The notes under the pieces: model-generated
Database searches by the model: none
What the model saw: only the letters and a program-made list of their open reading frames with translations
What the model was told of the DNA's origin: nothing
Program-made: the position numbers and the translations under genes
Assembly: GCF_001428255.1 (NCBI RefSeq)
Contig: NZ_LMRW01000013.1
Location: 1-64,000 of the forward strand
Direction: 5' to 3'
Length of the DNA: 64,000 nucleotides
DNA from: Agromyces sp. Soil535
Lineage (GTDB): Bacteria > Actinomycetota > Actinomycetes > Actinomycetales > Microbacteriaceae
Part shown: in pieces, positions 53,964 through 62,978 of the stretch
Layout of the letters: the number at the start of each line of letters is the position of its first letter
Numbering within the stretch: the first letter of the stretch is position 1

Positions 53964-54986
53964 TCAGCCGAGCCCCGGCTGCTCCAGCGCGGCGAGCGCG
54001 CGTGCGAGCGCATAACGCGTGCGTCCGCTTGGCGAACGTGGGTCGTAGCCGAGCTGCGCGGTGAGGGCGTCGAGCCGGGCCTGCACGCTCGAGTGGTGCA
54101 TCCCCAGCACGGATGCCGCGGCGCGCACGCTGCCCGCATCGGCGAACGCCTCGAGCACCTGGCGCGAGCGTGCATCGAGCGCGTCGAGCGCGGCGACATC
54201 GGGATGCGCCGCGCCGGGCCGGTCGGCCGCCTCTGCGACGAGCAGCAGCGCGCCGAGGCCCTCGGCGTCGACCACGGGCTCCCGGGCGGTGCCGAGCCGC
54301 AGGGCGATGAGCGCCGACGCCCACGACTCGGGCAACCGCTCCGCCGGGCCGCGTATGCCGATGCCGGCACGTATCCCGGGCGGCACGTGGAACACGCCGT
54401 CGACGAGCACGACGCGGGCGAGCCCGCGGGGCGTCGCGACGACCGCGGTCGGGCCGGGGGTGAGCGCCGCGGCATCCGGATGGAAGGCGACGGCACGTAC
54501 GTCGCGAGTCCCATCGAGCCGCAGTCGCGAGGCGGCGACGGCACGCTCATCGACGGACGCGCTCGCGGTGATGACGACTTCGACCGCGGCATCCGCGGTG
54601 CTCGCGCGCCTCGCGGTGGTGATCGCCACGGCGAGGGCGAGCCGCTCCAGCACCATCGCGTCGTTGGCGTGGGCGGCGCCGTCGCGTTCGATCCACACGC
54701 GCGATCCGTCGCTCGTGACCCGCGAGGGCCAGGCGGATGCCGCGTCATCCGTGCCCGGGTCGAGGCGGTCGCCTGCAGGGCCGATGCGCGTCGGGGCACG
54801 CCCTGCGACCGCGTGGCCGGCGACCGTGCCCGAGAGCACCGCCGCCCCGCGGAGCAGCGTCTCGATGCCCACGCCGCCTGCGACGAGCGTGTCGAAGTAC
54901 GAGACGACCTTCAGGGTCTCGCTCGCCTCTGGGTCCAGCGCGGTCAGTCGACCGACCAGTTCCTGCATGCCGGGGCTCCATCGCAC
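53964..54986 (-). CDS. PucR-type helix-turn-helix regulator
   Basis: The 340-residue product ends in a PucR-like HTH: VLEAFADAGSVRAAASVLGMHHSSVQARLDAL. The long N-terminal part is Ala/Val-rich with no recognised sensor motif. It begins at GTG 54986 (ATG 54968 possible). It lies 98 bp downstream of the esterase gene in the same direction, so it may regulate that gene. Effector unknown. Confidence 0.8.
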   Translation of the reverse strand: MRWSPGMQELVGRLTALDPEASETLKVVSYFDTLVAGGVGIETLLRGAAVLSGTVAGHAVAGRAPTRIGPAGDRLDPGTDDAASAWPSRVTSDGSRVWIERDGAAHANDAMVLERLALAVAITTARRASTADAAVEVVITASASVDERAVAASRLRLDGTRDVRAVAFHPDAAALTPGPTAVVATPRGLARVVLVDGVFHVPPGIRAGIGIRGPAERLPESWASALIALRLGTAREPVVDAEGLGALLLVAEAADRPGAAHPDVAALDALDARSRQVLEAFADAGSVRAAASVLGMHHSSVQARLDALTAQLGYDPRSPSGRTRYALARALAALEQPGLG

Positions 54987-55084
54987 CTGTTGCGCCCCAC
55001 CCTAATCGAGCGGGGGCGCGATGTCTCCGCGGCCGCGGACGGGTGGGCAGGCGTTGCGGGGGGCCCGCCCGCGGCCGCGGAAGC

Positions 55085-56050
55085 TCAGGCGCCGAGGATG
55101 CGGGCGACCCAGTTGTCGCGCGCGGCCAGCGCGGCCTGCGACATCGCCGCGTGCGGGGCCATCATGTCGAAGGCATGGAATCCGCCGGGCCACACGTGCA
55201 GCTCGGCCTGCCCGCCATCGGCCCAGATCTGAGAGGCGTACGCGACGTCCTCGTCGCGGAACACCTCGGCACTGCCGCAGTCGATGAACGCAGGCGGAAG
55301 GCCCGAGAGGTCTGTGGCGCGGGCGGGCGCGGCGTAGATCGACACGGCGTCGGTGCCGCGGCGGTCGCCCAGCAGGGCGCTCCAGCCGGTCACATTGCTC
55401 GTGCGGTCCCACACGCCGACCCCGTCGATCTGGCGCGTCGAGACTGAGGCGTCGCGATCGTCGAGCATGGGGCAGATGAGCACCTGCCCGGCGAGCGCGG
55501 GACCACCGCGGTCGCGGGCCATCAGGGAGACCCCCGCGGCCAGACCGCCGCCGGCGCTCCCACCCGCGATGATCAGGCGGGCCGGGTCGATCCCGAGCTC
55601 CTCGGCGTGCTCGGCGGTCCAGACGAGGCCGGCGTAGCAGTCCTCGACCGGGAACGGGTCGGGGAACTCCGGGGCGAGCCGGTACTCCACGGTCACGCAC
55701 ACGGCGTCGAACCGCTCGATCCAGTCGAAGATGGCGGCGATGCCCACGAAACGGTCGCCGACGATCATGCCCCCGCCATGGGTGTGATAGATGCCGGGCC
55801 CGGTGCCGGTGTGGCCCTCAGGGGCGAGCACCGAGACGACGATGTCCGCGCCCTCGTAGCCGGCGATCGTGACATCGCGGCGGGAGATCCCGCGTTCGGT
55901 CAGCAGGTCGTCGACGGGCGCGACCACGGTGGCGTCTCGCATGAACGGGATCATCTCGGGCGTGATGGACGGCGGAAGCGTCTCACCGAGGAGGCCGAGC
56001 ACGGCCTCCAACTCGGGATCGAACGGCGGTCGGGCCAGCGTGTCGGTCAT
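55085..56050 (-). CDS. HSL-family alpha/beta hydrolase (acetyl esterase-like)
   Basis: The 321-residue enzyme has the hormone-sensitive-lipase pattern: oxyanion YHTHGGGMIVG, nucleophile GGSAGGG, acid in SAEVFRDED, catalytic His in GGFHAFD. No signal peptide, so cytosolic. It should hydrolyse small esters. The PucR-like gene lies behind it on the same strand. ATG 56050 is preceded by GAGGAGTTCCCCC on the minus strand. Confidence 0.92.
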   Translation of the reverse strand: MTDTLARPPFDPELEAVLGLLGETLPPSITPEMIPFMRDATVVAPVDDLLTERGISRRDVTIAGYEGADIVVSVLAPEGHTGTGPGIYHTHGGGMIVGDRFVGIAAIFDWIERFDAVCVTVEYRLAPEFPDPFPVEDCYAGLVWTAEHAEELGIDPARLIIAGGSAGGGLAAGVSLMARDRGGPALAGQVLICPMLDDRDASVSTRQIDGVGVWDRTSNVTGWSALLGDRRGTDAVSIYAAPARATDLSGLPPAFIDCGSAEVFRDEDVAYASQIWADGGQAELHVWPGGFHAFDMMAPHAAMSQAALAARDNWVARILGA

Positions 56051-56278
56051 GGGGGAACTCCTCGATCGTGCATCACCTCGTCGTGACGTCTGCTCCGATC
56101 CTCAGGCGGGCGCTGGGGTGGTCGGAACCGCCGATCGCGGCCGGATCCAGTCCATTCTCCCGCCGTTCGGCGGACACGCGGCATCCGGGGCGTGGCGGCG
56201 GACGCCTCACGCGGATGCATCCGAGGGGCCTTTCGGCACTATGCCCGGTGTTATCGGACGGGCGAAGCTCAGAGGACC

Positions 56279-56773
56279 ATGACCATCGACCCGTCGAAGA
56301 CCGGGGACCAGCCCCGCCGCGTCCGTCGCACGTCGAGCGCCGCTACCCGACGATTCGGCTTCGCGCTGGCTGCGGTGATCAACGGCCTGCTGCTCTTCGT
56401 GGTGAACGTCTGGCCGGGGTGGCAGGTTCTTCCCTTCCTCAGCGACCGAATGGTCGAGGTTCTCCCCTGGATCAACGCGTCGCTCGCGGTGGGCATCGTC
56501 GCCAGCCTCATCAATCTGATCTTCGACCGACCTTGGCTGAAGGCGATCGGTGACCTGGCCACGACCGTCGTCGGCCTCGTGGCCATGGTCCAGCTGTGGA
56601 CGGTGTTCCCCTTCACGTTCGGCGACTCGACCTTCCCGTGGGAGATACTCGTGCGTGCGTTCCTCATCATCGCGATAGCAGGATCAGCGATCGCGATCGT
56701 GGTGCAGGCGGTCCTGCTCTGGCGGGCGCTCCTCCGCAGGTCTCGCGCAGCTGTTCCGCCACCGCGCCGGTGA
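56279..56773 (+). CDS. Small membrane protein of unknown function
   Basis: The 164-residue product, starting at ATG 56279 behind AGAGGACC, has a hydrophilic head of about 25 residues and four predicted membrane segments (FALAAVINGLLLFVVNVW, INASLAVGIVASLINLIF, LATTVVGLVAMVQLW, FLIIAIAGSAIAIVVQAVLL). No family is recognised. It stands alone, convergent with the next gene. Confidence 0.75.
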   Translation: MTIDPSKTGDQPRRVRRTSSAATRRFGFALAAVINGLLLFVVNVWPGWQVLPFLSDRMVEVLPWINASLAVGIVASLINLIFDRPWLKAIGDLATTVVGLVAMVQLWTVFPFTFGDSTFPWEILVRAFLIIAIAGSAIAIVVQAVLLWRALLRRSRAAVPPPRR

Positions 56774-56798
56774 AGCCAGCGGTAGCTGCCCGAGGCGA

Positions 56799-57470
56799 TC
56801 AGTCGGCAGACCGCCCCGCGCGCGCCGCGGAGGCGAAGAGCGCGACCGAGACGAGCGCGAGCCATACGACGAACGCGACCACGCCGAACACGGAGCCCCC
56901 GGACTCGGGGGCCGAGCCGACCACCCCCGACGCGAACCCGAGCACGAACGCCGCGGCGGCGACGAGGCTCGCGATGCCGACCCACCGCCAGGCCAGCCGG
57001 CGCTGGAGGAACGCCGGCGCGAGGCACGCGGCCAGTGCGGCGGCGGCCAGCACGTTGGGCACGCGCGCCTGCAAGCCGTCGAGCACCACGACCTGCACCG
57101 GCTCGGCGCCGGTGGAGGCGTAGAGCGCGGTCTCGAGGGCGCTCGAGACGAGCCCCATCGCGATGAAGACGCCACCCGAGAGGGCGACGGCGGTCGCGGT
57201 CACCGGCGCGCCGTCCTCGCGCAGCACGACCACGAGCGGTGCGATGAAGACGAAGCACGTGAGCAACGCGGCACCGAGCACCAGCTCGCTCGCGAGCAGG
57301 AGGCCGCGCGCGCTGTCGATCCACTCGGCGACCGCCGCGGGGTCGCTGCTCGCTGCTCCGGCACCCTGCAGCACCCGGTGCAGCGCATAGAGCACGACGA
57401 ACGCGGCCGCGCCGGCGGCCGACCACCGGAGCCGCGCGGCCCGAGTCGTGCTCCCGCTCGACACGCCCAC
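56799..57470 (-). CDS. Membrane protein, DUF4386-like
   Basis: The 223-residue product has about six membrane segments and an Arg-containing N-terminus; the pattern recalls DUF4386 proteins but resemblance is loose. It starts at GTG 57470, four bases after the dCTP deaminase stop, and is probably co-transcribed with it. Role unknown. Confidence 0.7.
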   Translation of the reverse strand: MGVSSGSTTRAARLRWSAAGAAAFVVLYALHRVLQGAGAASSDPAAVAEWIDSARGLLLASELVLGAALLTCFVFIAPLVVVLREDGAPVTATAVALSGGVFIAMGLVSSALETALYASTGAEPVQVVVLDGLQARVPNVLAAAALAACLAPAFLQRRLAWRWVGIASLVAAAAFVLGFASGVVGSAPESGGSVFGVVAFVVWLALVSVALFASAARAGRSAD

Positions 57471-57474
57471 GGCG

Positions 57475-58080
57475 TCAGCGACCGTGCGAGCCCGCGTCGG
57501 TCACGCCGACATCCGTGCGGTGGAAGTTCTGGAACGAACGCGATGCCGTCGGCCCGCGCTGGCCTTGGTAGCGGGAGCTGTACTCGGCCGAGCCGTAGGG
57601 CCGCTCGCTCGGCGACGAGAGCCGGAAGAAGCACATCTGGCCGATCTTCATGCCGGGCCACAGCTTGATCGGCAGGGTCGCGACGTTCGAGAGCTCGAGC
57701 GTGACGTGACCTGTGAAGCCCGGGTCGATGAAGCCCGCGGTGGAGTGGGTGAGCAGGCCGAGCCGGCCGAGCGAGCTCTTGCCCTCGAGACGCGCCGCGA
57801 CGTCGTCGGGCAGGGTCACGGCCTCGAACGTCGAGGCGAGCACGAACTCTCCGGGGTGCAGGATGAACGGCTCGTCGGGCTTCACCTCGATGAGGCGGGT
57901 GAGCTCGGGCTGATCCTCGGCGGGGTCGATGAACGGGTACTTGTGGTTGTCGAATAGCCGGAAGTACCGGTCGAGGCGCACGTCGATCGACGACGGCTGG
58001 ATCATCGCGGGCTCGTAGGGCTCGAGCCGGATGCGCTCGCGATCGAGTTCGGCCCTGATGTCGCGATCCGAGAGAAGCAC
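57475..58080 (-). CDS. dcd: dCTP deaminase (probably bifunctional, dUMP-forming)
   Basis: The 201-residue product deaminates dCTP and, in actinobacterial members, also cleaves the dUTP formed. Visible motifs are [44 protein letters not shown] and HVTLELSN with the catalytic Glu. It begins GTG 58080. The extra C-terminal residues after QRGPTASRS are slightly longer than usual (about 190). Confidence 0.96.
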   Translation of the reverse strand: MLLSDRDIRAELDRERIRLEPYEPAMIQPSSIDVRLDRYFRLFDNHKYPFIDPAEDQPELTRLIEVKPDEPFILHPGEFVLASTFEAVTLPDDVAARLEGKSSLGRLGLLTHSTAGFIDPGFTGHVTLELSNVATLPIKLWPGMKIGQMCFFRLSSPSERPYGSAEYSSRYQGQRGPTASRSFQNFHRTDVGVTDAGSHGR

Positions 58081-58132
58081 GCAGTCAGCCTAGCGAGATC
58101 TCGTGGGGCGGCCTCTTGCGGAAATTCCCCGA

Positions 58133-58147
58133 GTGATGGATTATCAC
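58133..58147. promoter_or_regulatory. Small palindrome upstream of the ABC exporter operon
   Basis: GTGAT-GGATT-ATCAC is a perfect 5+5 inverted repeat within an AT-richer stretch, about 79 bp before the permease start. The TetR protein encoded at the end of the operon could bind it. It could also be chance. Confidence 0.35.
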
Positions 58148-58225
58148 GGGAGGAGGGTCGATTCGAGCGGATGACACCCCCGGGCGTTCCCGCGACGGAG
58201 TCCGCCGAGGCCGAAGGAGGCCGGC

Positions 58226-59338
58226 ATGCGCGCGGTGATGGTCAAGGAGTTCCAGGAGCTGCGGCGCGACCATCGCACGCTCGCGCTCCTCATCGTCATG
58301 CCCCTGCTGCTGCTCGTGATCTTCGGCTACGCCGCGAACTTCACGGTCGAACACCTCACCGTCGCGCTCTTCGGGAGCGAGTCGTCTCAGGTGGAGGCAC
58401 TCATCGACTCGAACGACGAGCTCGGCGATCGCGTCGAGGTCGTGTCGGTCGACGAGGACGGCGCCTATGACGACGCCGAGCAGCTGCTGGTCGACAACGG
58501 GGCGGATGTCGCGATCGTCGCCGACGGCGGCAGCGAGGTGCAGGTGCTCATCGACGGGTCGAACCTCTTCGCCGCGCAGTCGGCGCAGGTGCTGTTCGCG
58601 CAGGTGCAGGCGCAGCTCGCGCAGCAGCCGAGCGCCCCGACAGTAGACGTCCAGGTGCTCTTCAACCCCGACCTGAAGACGTCGTGGGTGATGGTGCCGG
58701 CGATCATCGGCCTCATCCTCACGTTCATCGGCACGATCATCACGAGCATCGGACTCGTGCGCGAGCGCGAGGCGGGCACGCTCGAGCAGCTCGCCGTGAT
58801 GCCGCTGCGCCCGAGCAGCGTCGTGCTCGGCAAGATCTCGCCGTACTTCGTGCTGGCGTCGTTCGACATGGCCCTGATCACGACGATCGCACTGCTCCTG
58901 TTCAACGTGCCCTTCGTGGGCGACGCAACGATCTTCATCGTGGGAGCGGCCGAGTTCCTCTTCGTCACGCTCGGGATCGGCGTGCTCATCTCGTCGGTCT
59001 CGCAGACGACAGGGCAGGCCATCCAGCTCGCGATCATGGTGCAGCTGCCGCAGATCCTGCTGTCGGGCATGATCTTCCCGCTCGACGCGATGGCCGTCGG
59101 CGTGCGATGGATCGGCTACCTGCTGCCCCTGACCTACTTCACGATGATCTCCCAGGGCGTCATGATTCGCGGCGCCTCGTGGGACTCGCTGTGGCTGCCC
59201 CTCGTGGTGCTCGCCGTCATGGCGGTCGTCGTGTTCGGCCTCGCGGTCACGCGACTCGGACGCAGCATCTCTCCCGTGAAGCCGCGACCCCAGCCCGAGC
59301 TCGCGAGGGCCCGCCACACGGCGGAGGTGGAACCGTGA
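58226..59338 (+). CDS. ABC-2 type exporter permease (YhhJ/YbhR-like)
   Basis: The 370-residue permease has one N-terminal helix (LLIVMPLLLLVIFGYAANFTV), a large extracytoplasmic domain of about 140 residues, then five helices, the ABC-2 layout of drug exporters. Conserved REREAGTLEQLAVMPLRP lies after the second helix. ATG 58226 follows AAGGAGG. It overlaps the ATPase gene by GTGA. Confidence 0.9.
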   Translation: MRAVMVKEFQELRRDHRTLALLIVMPLLLLVIFGYAANFTVEHLTVALFGSESSQVEALIDSNDELGDRVEVVSVDEDGAYDDAEQLLVDNGADVAIVADGGSEVQVLIDGSNLFAAQSAQVLFAQVQAQLAQQPSAPTVDVQVLFNPDLKTSWVMVPAIIGLILTFIGTIITSIGLVREREAGTLEQLAVMPLRPSSVVLGKISPYFVLASFDMALITTIALLLFNVPFVGDATIFIVGAAEFLFVTLGIGVLISSVSQTTGQAIQLAIMVQLPQILLSGMIFPLDAMAVGVRWIGYLLPLTYFTMISQGVMIRGASWDSLWLPLVVLAVMAVVVFGLAVTRLGRSISPVKPRPQPELARARHTAEVEP

Positions 59339-61140
59339 CCCGCATCGCCGTCGACGGCATCGACGTCGACTTCGGGAAGCTCCGCGCCCTCGACGGCGTG
59401 AGCCTCACCGTGCAGCGCGGTGCGGTGACGGCGGTGGTCGGCGGCGACGGCGCGGGCAAGTCGACGCTGCTGCGAGTGCTCGCGCATCGCGTGCGCCCGA
59501 GCGCCGGCACGGTGTCGTCGCCCGACCGCCGGGACATCGGCTACCAACCCGCCACGTCGGGCGTCTGGGCGAACCTCTCGGTCGCCGAGAACGTCGAGTT
59601 CGTCGGCCGTTCGTACGGGATGTCCAGAGCGCGAATCCGTGAGCGCAGCGAATACCTCCTCGAGCGGGCGGAGCTCGCCGAGGCGCGCGACCGCCCGGGC
59701 CGAGACCTCTCGGGCGGCATGCGGCAGAAACTCGGCTTCCTGCTCGCGATCCTCCACGAGCCCGAACTGGTGCTGCTCGACGAGCCGAGCACGGGCGTCG
59801 ACCCCGTGAGCCGGGTCGAGCTCTGGCGGCTCATCTCGGCGACCGCGGTCGGCGACACGGCCGTGCTCATGGCCACGACCTACCTCGACGAGGCGCAGCG
59901 GGCGACCTCCGTGCTCGCTCTCGAGAGCGGCCGAGTGCTCACGGACGGCGTCCCCGAGCAGATCATCCGGGACCTGCCCGGCAGCATCGGCCTGCTGCCC
60001 GAGGGGACCGACGAGCCGGGTGCGTGGCGGCGCGGCATCCGTCGTCATGTCTGGATCCCCGAGGGCGCCTCGCCCGGCGACGCCACGACGATCGAGCACC
60101 CCGACCTCGAGGACGTGCTCATCGCACACACGCTCCGGCACAACGGCTCGGCGGATGCCGCGGGGTCGGCGGATGCCGCAGCGCGGGCGGATGCCGCAGC
60201 GCGAACGTCCGAACGCCCGGCCGTCACCGTGCACCCGACCGAGGCGTCCCACGCCGCGCACCGCGCCGAACCGGTGATCGCGAGCGGCCGCGGCCTCACC
60301 CGCCGCTTCGGGCGCACCGTCGCCGTCGACGACGTGACGATCGAGGTGCACGCGGGCGAGATCGTCGGCCTGATCGGCGCGAACGGCGCGGGCAAGACGA
60401 CCTTCCTGCGCATGCTCATCGGCCTCGACCGGCCCGACGAGGGCACCGTCGAGCTGTTCGGCGCGCCGCCCGACAACGCGGCGCGCCGCCGGCTCGGCTA
60501 CATGCCGCAGGGCCTGGGGCTGTATCGCACGCTCAGCGCCGACGAGAACGTGGAGTTCATCTCGCACGTGTACCGGAGCCCGGCGGCCGACCTGCCCGGG
60601 TCGCTCAGGGCGGTCGAGAAGCGGCCCGTCGCCGAGATCGGCCTCGGGCGGCAGCGCCAGCTCGCGTTCGCCCTCACGCTCAGTCACGCGCCCGAGCTCC
60701 TCGTGCTCGACGAGCCGACGTCGGGCGTCGACCCTCTCTCGCGGGCGCGGCTCTGGGAGATCATCCACGAGCAGGCGGCCGAGGGGCGCGGCGTCATCGT
60801 GACGACGCACTACCTGCAGGAGGCGGAGCAGTGCACCCGGTTGGCCCTGCTCGCGCGCGGGCGGCTGTTCGCCTCCGGCCAGGTCGACGACCTGACGGCC
60901 GGCGCTTCGGCGGTGCTCGTGCGCTCGGACGCGTGGCAGGAGGCACTCGGGGTGCTTGGCGCGGCCGGGCTGCCCACGATGCTCGCCGGGCGCGACATCC
61001 GGGTTGCGGGCAGCGACGTCGAAACCGTGCGCGAGACGCTTGCGGCAGGCGGCATCCGCGCCTCGGCGGAGTCGGTGCCGCCGACCCTCGAGGAGACGGT
61101 GGTGCTGCTCGAGCAGGAGCCGGAGCGGGTCGGAACATGA
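59335..61140 (+). CDS. ABC exporter ATPase with two nucleotide-binding domains (YbhF-like)
   Basis: The 601-residue protein carries two ATPase domains. The first has GGDGAGKST, LSGGMRQK and VLLDEPSTGVDP. The second has GANGAGKTT and LVLDEPTSGVDP, but its signature is degenerate (IGLGRQRQ). Between them lies an Ala/Asp linker (ADAAGSADAAARADAAA) from GGATGCCGC repeats. It should power the permease encoded just before. TetR follows in the same operon, as with E. coli ybhF and its regulator. Confidence 0.9.
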   Translation: MTRIAVDGIDVDFGKLRALDGVSLTVQRGAVTAVVGGDGAGKSTLLRVLAHRVRPSAGTVSSPDRRDIGYQPATSGVWANLSVAENVEFVGRSYGMSRARIRERSEYLLERAELAEARDRPGRDLSGGMRQKLGFLLAILHEPELVLLDEPSTGVDPVSRVELWRLISATAVGDTAVLMATTYLDEAQRATSVLALESGRVLTDGVPEQIIRDLPGSIGLLPEGTDEPGAWRRGIRRHVWIPEGASPGDATTIEHPDLEDVLIAHTLRHNGSADAAGSADAAARADAAARTSERPAVTVHPTEASHAAHRAEPVIASGRGLTRRFGRTVAVDDVTIEVHAGEIVGLIGANGAGKTTFLRMLIGLDRPDEGTVELFGAPPDNAARRRLGYMPQGLGLYRTLSADENVEFISHVYRSPAADLPGSLRAVEKRPVAEIGLGRQRQLAFALTLSHAPELLVLDEPTSGVDPLSRARLWEIIHEQAAEGRGVIVTTHYLQEAEQCTRLALLARGRLFASGQVDDLTAGASAVLVRSDAWQEALGVLGAAGLPTMLAGRDIRVAGSDVETVRETLAAGGIRASAESVPPTLEETVVLLEQEPERVGT

Positions 61141-61730
61141 TCGGCCGGCGACCCGGCAGATCGACGACCCGCCAGGACCTCATCGATGCCGCACGGGTCG
61201 TGTTCGCCGAGCGGGGCATCGCCGGGGCGACGACACGGCTCATCGCGGCAGAGGCGGGCGTCGACCCCTCGATGATCCAGCACCACTTCGGCTCCAAGGA
61301 CGGGCTGTTCCAGGCGGTGCTGGCGATTCCCATCGATCCCGCGAAGGTGCTCGCGCCGATGTTCTCGGCCTCGCCCGACGACGCCGGGCGCACGCTCCTC
61401 GGCCTCATGCTCGCCACGTGGGACTCGGAGGTCGGCTCCGGCGTCCTCGCGCTCATGCGCAGCGCGACCCAGGACCCCGCGATCGCCGAGCAGGCGCGCG
61501 AGTACCTGCTGCATCGCGCCATCCTGCCGATCGTCGGGCGCTTCGCACCCGACCCACGGCCCGACCTCGTCGCCGAGCGTGCGTCGCTCCTCGCGACCCA
61601 GGTCGCGGGCCTCGTGCTCGCCCGCTACGTGCTGCGGATCGAGCCGCTCGCGTCGGCGGACCACGAGTGGATCCTCGAGCGCATCGCGCCGACCGTGCAG
61701 CGCTACCTGACCGGGCCGCTGCCCGATTGA
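61137..61730 (+). CDS. TetR family regulator (CecR-like)
   Basis: The 197-residue product has the TetR HTH GATTRLIAAEAGVDPSMIQHHFGSKDGLF and a C-terminal ligand domain with a Tyr/Leu-rich part resembling TetR_C_17. ATG 61137 overlaps the ATPase stop. It likely represses the exporter operon in which it is last. Ligand unknown. Confidence 0.9.
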   Translation: MIGRRPGRSTTRQDLIDAARVVFAERGIAGATTRLIAAEAGVDPSMIQHHFGSKDGLFQAVLAIPIDPAKVLAPMFSASPDDAGRTLLGLMLATWDSEVGSGVLALMRSATQDPAIAEQAREYLLHRAILPIVGRFAPDPRPDLVAERASLLATQVAGLVLARYVLRIEPLASADHEWILERIAPTVQRYLTGPLPD

Positions 61731-61810
61731 GCCAGCGCTCTCGCTGGGGGCGCTTCGCGACGGCGCTTCAGTTGCTACGATGGTCATCGCGCATCCCACG
61801 GATGTCGCAC

Positions 61811-61881
61811 GCGGATGTAGTTCAATGGCAGAACTTCAGCTTCCCAAGCTGATAGCGCGGGTTCGATTCCCGTCATCCGCT
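61811..61881 (+). tRNA. tRNA-Gly (anticodon CCC)
   Basis: The 71-base sequence folds as a standard cloverleaf: acceptor GCGGATG/CATCCGC, anticodon stem TCAGC/GCTGA around loop TTCCCAA (anticodon CCC), T arm GCGGGTTCGATTCCCGT. CCA is not encoded. Its 3' end is a common integration target, and the DNA downstream looks different. Confidence 0.96.
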
Positions 61882-62086
61882 CTGACCGGGGGTTTTATGC
61901 CCTCACCCCGTCTGGCTTTTGATGGCAGAAGGTGGCTTGTAGTCACTTATTCGTCACTTTGTTCTCAAACTCACGGCCCGAGACAGCTCGTTTCAGCAAC
62001 TGAGGCACCGCTGCCGAGCGCATTGAGGCGTGACGAGGAGTCTGAGACACCGGGTGCGCCGATACTCCGCCGGATCGTCTCCTAGC
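61882..62086. other. Non-coding stretch after tRNA-Gly
   Basis: No gene is recognised. The sequence is AT-richer than the rest of the window and has a copy of the arm TGAGACACC at 62043-62051 that recurs in the inverted repeat following. Confidence 0.5.
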
Positions 62087-62153
62087 GCGAGGCGCCGAGT
62101 TGGTGTCTCGAAAATCTATTGCTTTCCGAGACACCTACGCTGGCGCCTCTCGC
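62087..62153. repeat. Nested inverted repeat resembling a recombination site
   Basis: Inner arms GGTGTCTCG (62102-62110) and CGAGACACC (62127-62135) are perfect over 9 bp with a 16-bp AT-rich centre. Outer arms GAGGCGCC (62089-62096) and GGCGCCTC (62142-62149) pair as well. The inner layout, TGTC...GACA ends about 30 bp apart around an AT-rich core, resembles a res/crossover site for serine recombinases; a hairpin role is also possible. Confidence 0.6.
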
Positions 62154-62221
62154 TCGTCACGGCAAAGGGCGGGCCGGCGGTTCCTCCCCAGTGCGGCGTA
62201 CATGGGGAGGGACGGCCGGAT

Positions 62222-62848
62222 TCAGTTCGCTTGGACGAGCGCGGGCGCGCGGGAAGCGACGTTCGCGGAATTCAATCGGCCGGCTCGGATGAGCCAGATG
62301 GCGAGCAAGCTGACGCCGATGGCCAGGCCGACTAGTCCGACCTGCAGGACGGCCTCTGGGAAAGCGGTGCGAAGCGCGATGGGTACCGAGCTGATGACGC
62401 TCACGATGATCGCGATCTTGGGCGACTGGGCTACGCGCCACAGGGCGGCGTAGAAGATGATCGTTCCCACGAGGAACGAGATGGAGGCGACGGTGAAGGC
62501 GATCCCGAGCGGTCCGGCACGCAGTTCGCCGACGATCTCGGGTGCCACGTATGGGAAGACGAGGTTGATCACGAACTCGACGCCGACAAGGGCGACGAGT
62601 GAGGCGACGTAGAGGACGACGCCGATCGAGCCGAGGCGGCCCCGGATGGCTGGGGTGGCGGCGAAGATTCCCACGATGAGGCCGATCGCCATCAGTTGCG
62701 CGAGGGGTGCGGCGAGCTGGGTGGCGGGACTCAGCGCGAGTATCTCAGCACGCTTGGCAGCGTTGACGACGAGCACGATCGCGGAGATGAACCCTGCTGT
62801 GACGAATACGAGACTCAAAGATCTGGCTCGCGTGGCGGACTTGAGCAT
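62222..62848 (-). CDS. Membrane protein of unknown function (DUF4386-like)
   Basis: The 208-residue product has six hydrophobic segments beginning SLVFVTAGFISAIVLVVNAA and including VLYVASLVALVGVEFVINLV. It resembles DUF4386-type small membrane proteins. A TCACCAC-AC-GTGGTGA palindrome lies upstream (62933). ATG 62848 has AGAAAGCAGCCCC upstream, a weak ribosome site. Confidence 0.75.
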   Translation of the reverse strand: MLKSATRARSLSLVFVTAGFISAIVLVVNAAKRAEILALSPATQLAAPLAQLMAIGLIVGIFAATPAIRGRLGSIGVVLYVASLVALVGVEFVINLVFPYVAPEIVGELRAGPLGIAFTVASISFLVGTIIFYAALWRVAQSPKIAIIVSVISSVPIALRTAFPEAVLQVGLVGLAIGVSLLAIWLIRAGRLNSANVASRAPALVQAN

Positions 62849-62932
62849 TGGGGCTGCTTTCTCTAGTTCTGAATGGCCTCAGCGGACGCCGAAGGCCAGA
62901 CGAAAGTTACGGCGCCGTCTGGTGACCCGGCA

Positions 62933-62948
62933 TCACCACACGTGGTGA
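62933..62948. promoter_or_regulatory. Operator-like palindrome, copy 1
   Basis: TCACCAC-AC-GTGGTGA, 7-bp arms, upstream of the minus-strand membrane gene ending at 62222. The same 16 bases recur at 63755. Confidence 0.7.
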
Positions 62949-62978
62949 CTGGTGGGGTGATTGACAGCGGTTGGTTCT

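Noticed and set aside
60140..60212. GGATGCCGC repeats in the exporter ATPase linker as a mobile repeat
   Set aside because: GGATGCC is a common word throughout this genome; here it just forms a low-complexity Ala/Asp linker.
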